From the NCBI GenBank assembly GCA_016284635.1, contig JAEEPF010000015.1, positions 1 to 37,608 on the forward strand: a stretch of DNA of 37,608 nucleotides, given 5' to 3'. Shown one piece after another: positions 1 through 6,867 of this stretch. Position 1 is the stretch's first letter. Each line of letters begins with the position of its first letter. The notes below the pieces were generated by a model. The model made no database searches, had not been told where the DNA came from, and worked only from the letters and a program-made list of their open reading frames with translations. Made by a program: the position numbers and the translations under genes. Origin of the DNA: Prevotella sp. (GTDB taxonomy: Bacteria > Bacteroidota > Bacteroidia > Bacteroidales > Bacteroidaceae).

Positions 1-2
1 CG

Positions 3-458
3 AAAAACGACGAATATATCAGGTATATCACGCAGGGCGTGATCAACGTACATCCGGAGTTCAAGCTCAGCATGAAGACCATGAAGGTCGGCGCCGAAGA
101 GCGGCAGTATCTGGAATACGAGATGCCAGAGGTGGACAAAAACCGCTACGACTTCCTCAACGAAGCGGTGAAGAGCCTGTACGACGAGGCCAAGCTGAAG
201 ATCGACCAGGTATATACCGAGGAGCAGGGCGCCTATGTCCAGGTCTTATCCCAAAAGCCTGAGGAGCTGGACGAGGTGAACAAAGAACTGGACAGGATGC
301 ACGATGAGACCCTCAGGAATATCCTCGGCAGCCGAGACGACAAGCTCCAGGAGATTGAGGACGGTTATCTGCGCTACCTGTCGCAGGGATCCAACCAAGA
401 AGGCGGTGACGACAATCCCGACTACGACGTCACCCATAGTATCGTCATGCAAGAATAA
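3..458 (+). CDS. Truncated hypothetical protein, paralogue of the 258-aa protein at 4149-4925
   Basis: The reading frame is open to the left edge, so the 5' part is missing; a GTG at 39 is internal and not the real start. I do not recognise the family. The visible part aligns with the C-terminal half of the protein encoded at 4149-4925 on the other strand: shared blocks are HPEFKLS, MPEVDK, AVKSL and a DKLQEIEDGYLRY-like segment. It lacks the acidic Asp/Pro insertion of its paralogue. The C-terminal part is charged, predicted helical and possibly coiled coil. Because the paralogue is the last gene of a VgrG-containing operon, this copy probably ends a second spike-type operon lying to the left on the plus strand; that is inference. 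The fimbrillin-like gene follows 36 bp downstream. Confidence 0.8.
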   Translation, partial: KNDEYIRYITQGVINVHPEFKLSMKTMKVGAEERQYLEYEMPEVDKNRYDFLNEAVKSLYDEAKLKIDQVYTEEQGAYVQVLSQKPEELDEVNKELDRMHDETLRNILGSRDDKLQEIEDGYLRYLSQGSNQEGGDDNPDYDVTHSIVMQE

Positions 459-494
459 TATATAATTAAGGTATAACTCAAAAAAATAAGCAGT

Positions 495-1412
495 ATGAAA
501 AAGATTTTATTGAGCATCTCTGCCGTGATGGCCATGATGGCCATGACAGCTACATTCAGTGCCTGTTCGTCAGACGACGAGCAGAAACCCTCCACCTATT
601 CCCAGTTAACCCTTGACGGTGTCAAGTCTAACTATGTCGACAGTGAAGAGAGCGGAACGCGTGCCATCTCTGTAACTGGTGACGTTCTTAAGACTTTCTG
701 GACGACTACAGACCTTGTGACGGTATATAAAAACAACTGGCAGGACAAAATAGGTGAACTCCATCCAACGAGCGATACTAGTGGTTCAGCCACCCCTACG
801 AAAACAAAGCTCGAAGGCGATCATTTTATTACTGATGGCCTGAAAGAGGGTGATGCACTGAATCTCATCTATCCACGCGCCACTTGGGAGTACACGAATC
901 AGGACGGAACGTGGGAGACCATCTCCAAGAATTATGACTATGCTACGGCCAACGTCAGTGTCGTCTACATCGATGCCAGCGCCAACAACAAGGTCTATGG
1001 TACAACAGCCTTGTTTGGAGCAGCACAGCAGGCCATCGCCAGGTTCACGCTTCTTGATACTAATAATACAGCTTTTAACACCACAGAGCTGACCATTACA
1101 ACAGCCGGAAATCAGTTGGTGAAGAAATGTAGTTTCAACGGCACGGCAACAGACAAGGGAGGTGCACTCGTCATTAAACCGTCAGCAGCCACTAACGTGT
1201 TCTATGTAGCCATCCGTAACGACAACGAGGCAGCTGATCAGTACACCCTGACGGCAAAGTCCAGTGATGGTAAAGTCTACAGCTACACCAGGTCAAACGT
1301 CACCCTTACCAAGGGCACATTCAAGAAGTACAAAGTCACGATGAGGTTGCAAGACGATACCTATACCGAACGTGACGCCTACATTGATGGCGGTGAGGAG
1401 GTTTGGGATTAA
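495..1412 (+). CDS. Fimbrillin-like (Mfa-like) lipoprotein
   Basis: A 305-aa protein with a lipoprotein signal peptide: basic MKK start, hydrophobic stretch and lipobox FSAC at residues 21-24, followed by Ser/Asp residues. The body is beta-rich and carries the pattern of the fimbrillin/Mfa-like superfamily of Bacteroidales: a TR segment soon after the signal, a W..TD.V.VY block, then G..L.LIYPR and a NYDYATA block. Such proteins are exported, lipidated and often assembled into surface fimbriae or kept as surface lipoproteins. The next gene is a clear paralogue (it shares the NYDYATA block) and overlaps this one by 26 bp, so the two are co-expressed. No usher-like or tip gene is adjacent, so a role in a true fimbria is not shown. 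Some lipoproteins beside secretion effectors are immunity proteins; nothing here specifically supports that. Confidence 0.75.
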   Translation: MKKILLSISAVMAMMAMTATFSACSSDDEQKPSTYSQLTLDGVKSNYVDSEESGTRAISVTGDVLKTFWTTTDLVTVYKNNWQDKIGELHPTSDTSGSATPTKTKLEGDHFITDGLKEGDALNLIYPRATWEYTNQDGTWETISKNYDYATANVSVVYIDASANNKVYGTTALFGAAQQAIARFTLLDTNNTAFNTTELTITTAGNQLVKKCSFNGTATDKGGALVIKPSAATNVFYVAIRNDNEAADQYTLTAKSSDGKVYSYTRSNVTLTKGTFKKYKVTMRLQDDTYTERDAYIDGGEEVWD

Positions 1413-2778
1413 AATCCTGCTGCCGTTAGCGGTTATTGCATGGACAGCATGCAGCAGCGACCTTATCCGGGAGGACATTCTCCCGGATAAGGGTTGCACG
1501 CTGACCGTCGATGCCACGAAGAGCAATGCGACTCCAGATACCCGTGGGCTGAATCCCCCCGTGAACAACGCCATCAACGCCATCTGGAGTGAGGGCGACC
1601 AAGTGGTCGTTCTGTCCTCGGATAACAATGTCGTGCTCGGCAACATGGTACCCACGTCGTATGGATCTAACCAGACAAAACTCAAAGCTACACTCAACAG
1701 AACCGTCAAAAAGGGTGACCAGCTGACCCTTGCCTTCCCCCGAACTGGAAGGGACTATACCGGACAAAAGGGGACCTTGGCTGATATTGCTGCTAACTAC
1801 GACTATGCGACGGCAACGGTGACCGTAAATTATGCCGATGACTCGTTTGTCTCGGCCACCGATGCCCATTTTACCAACCTACAGTCCATCGTCAGGTTTA
1901 CACTTAAGAAAGCGGATAATTCCGATTTGCCGGTAAAAAAACTGACCATCGAGGCCGACGGACTGCTACAGAACACTTCACCAGGTTCCATCACCATCAC
2001 TCCGAAAGAAGCTACCAATGACTTATACGCCGCCATTAGCGGAATCAATAATGCCGCGGTGAAGCTTACTGCCACCGACGACAAAGACATATATACCTAT
2101 ACTACCGCCGGGACCAAGACCTTTGCCGACGGCAAGTTCTACCGTATCACGGCAAAGATGCAGAAAAAGCCCAGAGCCTATACCGATCCACTGACCTTTG
2201 AGTGTTTCGACAATAATAAAGGTTCTGTATGGGCGACAGGAAGCGGCGACCTAGAGTATAGTAAGAACGGTGATGAGTGGAAAACCTATAAGAGCAACCA
2301 AGAAATTTCCATCATTAAGGGTGACGTTGTCAGATTCCGTGGCACGCAGGCTACAATAGGAAATTCTAATTCCAGCAATTATATGCGGATCAAATGCAAA
2401 GCAAAATGCTACATATATGGCAACATCATGAGCCTGCTGAGCAAGGACAACTTTGCCACAATGACGGAACTTCCATACGCATATACCTTCCAGAACCTAT
2501 TCCAAGAAAATACATATATCTACCACACTGAGGGCAAGGATCTCGTGCTTCCAGCCACCGTGCTGAAGAAGCAGTGCTACTATAATATGTTCAACGGCTG
2601 CACTAATTTCACATACTTGAAGTGCTTGGCAACCGACATCCCGTCAAGTAATTGTACCTATAACTGGCTGAAAGGTACACCAGGCAAAACCTCTTGTATC
2701 TTCGTTAAGGCAGCAGGTGTCGATTGGCCCAGAAACGACAGTGGCATCCCTGATAGGTGGTCAGTCGAAGAAGAATAA
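1387..2778 (+). CDS. Fimbrillin-like lipoprotein with BspA-like C-terminal region
   Basis: I place the start at ATG 1387 rather than an upstream in-frame GTG at 1372, because it gives a compact lipoprotein signal: MAVRRFGIK, a hydrophobic core, then the lipobox-like TAC before SS. The product is 463 aa. Residues about 25-265 repeat the fimbrillin-like fold of the upstream gene (WSEGDQVVVL, LTLAFPR, NYDYATATV). Residues about 270-463 differ: a Trp-containing beta segment is followed by LPATVLKKQCYYNMFNGCTN and a TYLKCLATDIPSSNC block, the signature of Bacteroidales BspA-like leucine-rich surface proteins. A typical tail, GIPDRWSVEEE, closes the protein. The gene is therefore a fusion of a fimbrillin-type N-terminus and a very short BspA-like repeat domain. 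Expected location is the cell surface. Binding partner unknown. Confidence 0.75.
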   Translation: MAVRRFGIKILLPLAVIAWTACSSDLIREDILPDKGCTLTVDATKSNATPDTRGLNPPVNNAINAIWSEGDQVVVLSSDNNVVLGNMVPTSYGSNQTKLKATLNRTVKKGDQLTLAFPRTGRDYTGQKGTLADIAANYDYATATVTVNYADDSFVSATDAHFTNLQSIVRFTLKKADNSDLPVKKLTIEADGLLQNTSPGSITITPKEATNDLYAAISGINNAAVKLTATDDKDIYTYTTAGTKTFADGKFYRITAKMQKKPRAYTDPLTFECFDNNKGSVWATGSGDLEYSKNGDEWKTYKSNQEISIIKGDVVRFRGTQATIGNSNSSNYMRIKCKAKCYIYGNIMSLLSKDNFATMTELPYAYTFQNLFQENTYIYHTEGKDLVLPATVLKKQCYYNMFNGCTNFTYLKCLATDIPSSNCTYNWLKGTPGKTSCIFVKAAGVDWPRNDSGIPDRWSVEEE

Positions 2779-2811
2779 ATGTTCGGGGGGCTAAAACTCA
2801 ACTGAATCATT

Positions 2812-4152
2812 ATGAAGAAGATTTATAAGGCGCATATACTCTATACGAAAGAGCGAAGCCGTTTTGAAGTGTTAGAAAACGGCTATGTAGCCGTTGATGC
2901 CGATGGGTGCGTGACAGGAGTGGCGGCCGATCTGGCGTCGTTAGATTGTCAGGATGCCGAAGTCGTTGATTTCGGCGATTGTCTGCTGATACCAGCGATG
3001 AACGACCTGCACGTGCACGCCCCGCAGTATCGCAACCAGGGCATCGCGATGGATCTGGAACTGTTGCCTTGGCTCCAGAACTACACCTTCCCCGAGGAAA
3101 TGAAATATGCCGACACGGCCTATGCCGAGCGGATGTACCGTCGCTTTATCCGCGACCTTTGGCGCTTCGGCACCATGCGGGCCTGTGTCTTTGCTACAAT
3201 CCATACTGAGAGCACCCGTCTGCTGATGCGCCTCTTCCAAGAGGCCGGCATGGGTGCGCTGGTGGGTAAGGTGGCGATGAATCGCAACTGTCCCGAAGCC
3301 CTCTCCGAATCTGTCGAATCCTACACCCAAGGCTATGAAAGCTTGCTTTCCTCCTATCCCCCCGAAACTAATCTCCTTCCGCCTTCCCCCCTCCTCCCCC
3401 AGTCGGGGGAGGCCGGGAGGGGGTTTCCTCTCGTCCGCCCCATCGTCACCCCTCGCTTCATTCCCACCTGCACCCCTGAGATGCTCCGCGCCTGTGGCGA
3501 GCTGGCAGCCAAATACCAGTTGCCCGTACAGTCACACCTCTCTGAGAACAAGGACGAAATCGCCTGGGTACAGGCATTGGAGCCGGACAGCACCTGCTAC
3601 GGCGACGCCTACGACCGTTACGGCCTCTTCGGGCAGACGCCTACCGTGATGGCCCACTGCGTATGGACTGAAGGCGAAGAGCTGGAACTGATGAAGCGCC
3701 GTGGCGTGATGGTGGCCCACTGTCCTACGTCGAATTTCAACGTGGCATCTGGTATGGCGCCTATCCGGAAGTTCCTCGATGAGGGACTGCGCGTAGGTCT
3801 TGGCAGCGACATCAGCGGCGGTCACGACCTGAACATCTTCCGTATGATGGTCTATGCCATCCAGGTGAGCAAGATGCACTATCAGCAGCAGCACGATCGG
3901 CCGTTCCTCACCCTGTCAGAAGCGTTCTGGATGGCTACGAAGTCGGCAGGCAGCTTCTTCGGCCGTGTGGGCAGCTTCGAACCCGGCTATGAGTTCGACG
4001 CACTCGTCATCGACGACAGCGAACTGAATCACGACAACTATTCGTTGCTGGAGCGTATGGAACGATATATCTATTTAGGCGACGACCGCCAGATTATCCA
4101 CCGATTCTGCCGCGGTTCCCGCCTCTCTCCTCCCCCAGTTGGGGGAGGTTAG
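2812..4152 (+). CDS. guaD: Guanine deaminase (amidohydrolase family)
   Basis: A 446-aa cytosolic metal-dependent amidohydrolase, predicted to deaminate guanine to xanthine in purine salvage. Family marks are in order: the HVH metal pair in NDLHVHAPQ (His67 and His69), the YTFPEE segment typical of guanine deaminases, KVAMNRNCP, QSHLSENKDEI, MAHCVWTEGEEL and the metal/catalytic Asp in GLGSDISGG. The substrate is inferred from the APQ and FPEE signatures; a related aminohydrolase specificity cannot be excluded. Two oddities: residues 194-204 (LLPQSGEAGRG) are encoded by a GC-rich palindromic element inserted in frame just before the conserved TPRF segment, and the last residues (SPPPVGGG) plus the stop codon are encoded by a second copy. 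The gene converges on the 4149-4925 gene, overlapping it by 4 bp. Confidence 0.88.
   Translation: MKKIYKAHILYTKERSRFEVLENGYVAVDADGCVTGVAADLASLDCQDAEVVDFGDCLLIPAMNDLHVHAPQYRNQGIAMDLELLPWLQNYTFPEEMKYADTAYAERMYRRFIRDLWRFGTMRACVFATIHTESTRLLMRLFQEAGMGALVGKVAMNRNCPEALSESVESYTQGYESLLSSYPPETNLLPPSPLLPQSGEAGRGFPLVRPIVTPRFIPTCTPEMLRACGELAAKYQLPVQSHLSENKDEIAWVQALEPDSTCYGDAYDRYGLFGQTPTVMAHCVWTEGEELELMKRRGVMVAHCPTSNFNVASGMAPIRKFLDEGLRVGLGSDISGGHDLNIFRMMVYAIQVSKMHYQQQHDRPFLTLSEAFWMATKSAGSFFGRVGSFEPGYEFDALVIDDSELNHDNYSLLERMERYIYLGDDRQIIHRFCRGSRLSPPPVGGG
3391..3423 (+). repeat. GC-rich palindromic element, copy 1, inside guaD
   Basis: A 33-nt C-rich then G-rich element with a CTCCCCC/GGGGGAG palindromic core. 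It matches copy 2 at 4127-4159 at 29 of 33 positions. It lies exactly in frame and adds 11 residues to guanine deaminase between the helical region and the conserved TPRF strand. Similar C-rich/G-rich palindromes are common between genes in Bacteroidetes; placement within a coding sequence is what stands out. Confidence 0.8.
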
Positions 4153-4159
4153 GAGGGGG
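4127..4159 (+). repeat. GC-rich palindromic element, copy 2, at convergent gene ends
   Basis: The second 33-nt copy of the element sits at the junction of two convergent genes. It encodes the last residues and TAG stop of guaD (4150-4152) on the plus strand and the last residues (APS) and TAA stop (4149-4151) of the minus-strand gene. Both stop codons are thus inside the element. The CTCCCCC/GGGGGAG stem could act as a bidirectional transcript end, but there is no T-tract. Confidence 0.8.
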
Positions 4160-4925
4160 CTATCCTAATGCCTTTACTGTAGTCCATATTATCGGCTTCT
4201 TCGTTCTTCTGGGTATCGATGTCCTTCTGTTTGAGCGTGTAGCGTGCATAGCCATCGTCGATCTCCTGAAGCTTCTCGTCACGCAGCTTGTCGGCACGTT
4301 CCTTGTGTTCCTCGTAGATCTGCTTGAGCTTGTCCTTCAACAGGTCTGCCTCTTTGGGCGACGTGGGATTCATCAACATATTCATGAAGATCTCAGCATG
4401 ACGGGCATAGAGCGAATCAATGCGCATCATGCACTCTGCGTGGAGACTCTTGACGGCAGCAGTGAGGAGATCGCGACGGGGCTTATCGACCTCAGGCATG
4501 GTGTAGAGGAGGAATAGACCAGTGTTGTCGACGCCCGGTTCTGCGTCAGGGAATTTGTCGAGGTTGACGGACGCAGGCTTGGAGGGAGTGTCGCCGGGGT
4601 CATCGTCGTCGGGGTCGGCATAAGTCATCTCGCCCTTTTTGATACTCAGCTTGAATTCAGGATGTGCCTCAGCGACACCATTGATGATCTGGCTGAGCAG
4701 TTCAGGATATTTGGGATAGATCACCATCTGATAATCGTTGGCTATGGCCACGTCGGCCACTTCTTCTATATCGAACTCCGTGCCTTCGTCATTAATGCTT
4801 ACAGGCATCACCGATGCAATCTCTGCCTTCACGCAGAGGTTCATATAGCGGTAGCTCAGCAGCATCGTGTAGCCGTCCATCTTCCGGCCTACTTCATCTA
4901 TTTGGATTAAAAGAAAACTATTCAT
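4149..4925 (-). CDS. Hypothetical protein, last gene of the VgrG operon
   Basis: A 258-aa protein with no recognised family and no signal peptide. The N-terminal half (about 1-120) looks alpha/beta. A low-complexity acidic segment (DPDDDDPGDTPSKP, near residues 122-135) precedes a C-terminal helical, charged region with probable coiled coil (about 165-240). A partial paralogue lies at 3-458 and lacks the acidic insertion. The gene follows the 634-aa spike-like gene by 23 bp and is the last of the operon starting at 13223. Its position beside a VgrG suggests a chaperone, adaptor or structural accessory of a tube/spike secretion device; this is inference from gene order only. The last codons and stop lie in a palindromic repeat and overlap the guaD stop. 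Confidence 0.82.
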   Translation of the reverse strand: MNSFLLIQIDEVGRKMDGYTMLLSYRYMNLCVKAEIASVMPVSINDEGTEFDIEEVADVAIANDYQMVIYPKYPELLSQIINGVAEAHPEFKLSIKKGEMTYADPDDDDPGDTPSKPASVNLDKFPDAEPGVDNTGLFLLYTMPEVDKPRRDLLTAAVKSLHAECMMRIDSLYARHAEIFMNMLMNPTSPKEADLLKDKLKQIYEEHKERADKLRDEKLQEIDDGYARYTLKQKDIDTQKNEEADNMDYSKGIRIAPS

Positions 4926-4948
4926 ACGATAACTTTATTTTATTAACA

Positions 4949-6853
4949 TTACTCTTTCGGTGCTTCCTCTTCCTTGAGTTTGGCGCTCAGGCTGCCACCA
5001 CCGCCAGCTGCTCCTGCACCCATGCCGTCTTCGATGTTAGGCGACTTGAAGTGTGAGCCGACCTGAACGTCGTCGCCAGAAATCTTTGGTGCCTTGAGCT
5101 CGCCCTTGACCTCGGTATTGGCATTGATGGTAGTATCGCCAAACACCTGTGTCTTGCTGCCGCCCACAGCCACATTGCCACCGTCGAGCTGTAGCACGGC
5201 CTTGCCGTCGCCCTGCTGAGCCTCGAACGTAGTGTCGGCAAAGAGTCCCACCGTGTCGGAAGCGGCTTGCAGGAGTTTGCTCTTGACCTCCTTTGACGTG
5301 GCACCGACGAACATCTGATCGGCCATGAGGATCATCGAACTACCTTCCAGCAACTTGCCCTCGGCATCGACTGGTGAGAGGTCGGTCTTCTCGGCACGGA
5401 CGGTCACTCTGCCACCCTGTGCCAGCGCTTTCTCCTTGGCCTCGCCATTCTCGATGTCATAGTCGGCACTGGCCACGGTCACGGTCTTAGATTTCACGAT
5501 AATGTCGCCCTCGGCGGTCATATTGGCCTTCGTCAGCTTGCCCTCAGCATCCACCTCGATATTGGCAGAGCCCTCGGTGCTGACCTCGATGGTCTTGGCG
5601 CGCAGCTTGATCTTGCTGTCGGCAGTAAGCTGCTTCTCCTTATACTGCTTGTCGGCCACTTCATAGTCCACACCCTCGATGGCGATGTTCTGCGATTTCA
5701 GCGTGAAGTCGCCCTCGGTGGTATAGGTGGCAGCCGTCAGCGTGCCGTCGTCCTCCAACTGTTGGTCTGTCTCGCCGGCAGTGACTACCTCTACATGCTT
5801 GGCCTGGAGGCTGATGCGGCCTTCTGGCTTCAGCTGGCCCTCGTTCTCCACGGAGGCTACGCTGACCTTGTTGGCTATCATCGTGATGCCCGACTCCGGA
5901 TTGTCGCGCAGGTTGCCCTCGCCGTCGGCAGAGGTGAGACTGATAGACTCGCCGGTTATGGCTACGGAGGCGCCCGTGGAGAGTTGCTTGAAGTCATCGC
6001 CCTTGACGATAGCTTCCTTCTGCTTCTTCAGCGATTTGATCTGCCTGTTCACCTCGCCCAGCAGCGAGAGCACCTCGGCATAGTGTGAGGTGGTCTGAGC
6101 CAGTGAGGCGGAGGCCTCTTCAATCTGTATGTTCAGCCATTCTATGTCCTGATAGGTGGAGGTGATGCCCTCTTTGTCGTCGAGCAGCTTCTCGCGATCG
6201 TCCATCAGCCCGTCAATCTCCTTAGAGGTTTCCTTGAACGACTCCTGCTGCAATTCAAGTTCTTCCTTCAGATCCTCCTTCCGGCTTTCCAGGCTCTCAA
6301 TGAGCGCCTGTATCCGCTCTTCGCGGCTCTCTGCCGTAGCTGTGGCCGATAGGTCTAACTGCTCGTCGGCATGGATAAATACACCACTGCTGCCGCTAGG
6401 TACTGCCGCCAGGGCGAAGGTGCCATCGGCATTCTCGCTTTGCACGATGATATGGCGGGCATGGCTGACCACCTCTGATATCGTTCCTACCACATGCTCA
6501 CGCCCGTCGTCGCCTGGGTCTTCTGCCACCTGGCGGATGCTGGCTGCCCGTGTCTCTACCTTACCGCCATTTCCAGCAGCCTGAAGGCCTACATTCGTAC
6601 CACGGACGGTAATGACCGATGAGCCGTCGAGCAGCATGCCGTCGCTATCAACATTGCCTATGATGATTTCCGGAGCGGAGAGGATGATCCGCTCGTCGTC
6701 GCGCTCATAGCGCCCTTTCCTCATCTTGCTGCTGAACTCGGCAGTCAGGTGCCGCATCTCAGCCTTGCACTGGCGCATTTCTTCGAGGTCTTTCTCCACG
6801 CTTGCCTCAAACGCGGAAAGTCTCTTTTCCAATAATTCAAATATGTTATCCAT
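4949..6853 (-). CDS. Beta-helix/coiled-coil protein, probable spike-associated
   Basis: A 634-aa protein without a signal peptide. In order: a short helical start (1-45), a beta-repeat region (about 55-170), a long coiled coil (about 175-290, rich in Glu, Lys and Leu), then a beta-repeat region (about 295-600). The latter consists of units of roughly 30-36 residues, each opening with a short strand pair such as GDFTLKSQNIAIEG, SKIKLRAKTIEV or GDIIVKSKTVTVAS. The end (VFGDTTINANTEVKGELK and following) resembles the beta-helical stalk at the C-terminus of VgrG proteins, and a Gly-rich and charged tail closes it. It starts 14 bp after the VgrG gene. I infer a second spike, stalk or cargo component of the same apparatus; no enzymatic motif is visible. 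It is not a typical PAAR protein. Confidence 0.8.
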   Translation of the reverse strand: MDNIFELLEKRLSAFEASVEKDLEEMRQCKAEMRHLTAEFSSKMRKGRYERDDERIILSAPEIIIGNVDSDGMLLDGSSVITVRGTNVGLQAAGNGGKVETRAASIRQVAEDPGDDGREHVVGTISEVVSHARHIIVQSENADGTFALAAVPSGSSGVFIHADEQLDLSATATAESREERIQALIESLESRKEDLKEELELQQESFKETSKEIDGLMDDREKLLDDKEGITSTYQDIEWLNIQIEEASASLAQTTSHYAEVLSLLGEVNRQIKSLKKQKEAIVKGDDFKQLSTGASVAITGESISLTSADGEGNLRDNPESGITMIANKVSVASVENEGQLKPEGRISLQAKHVEVVTAGETDQQLEDDGTLTAATYTTEGDFTLKSQNIAIEGVDYEVADKQYKEKQLTADSKIKLRAKTIEVSTEGSANIEVDAEGKLTKANMTAEGDIIVKSKTVTVASADYDIENGEAKEKALAQGGRVTVRAEKTDLSPVDAEGKLLEGSSMILMADQMFVGATSKEVKSKLLQAASDTVGLFADTTFEAQQGDGKAVLQLDGGNVAVGGSKTQVFGDTTINANTEVKGELKAPKISGDDVQVGSHFKSPNIEDGMGAGAAGGGGSLSAKLKEEEAPKE

Positions 6854-6867
6854 CTCTTCTGATTCCT

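Noticed and set aside
495..2778. Lipoproteins as immunity proteins for a spike-linked effector
   Set aside because: They have fimbrillin-type patterns and there is no visible effector gene beside them; position alone is not enough.
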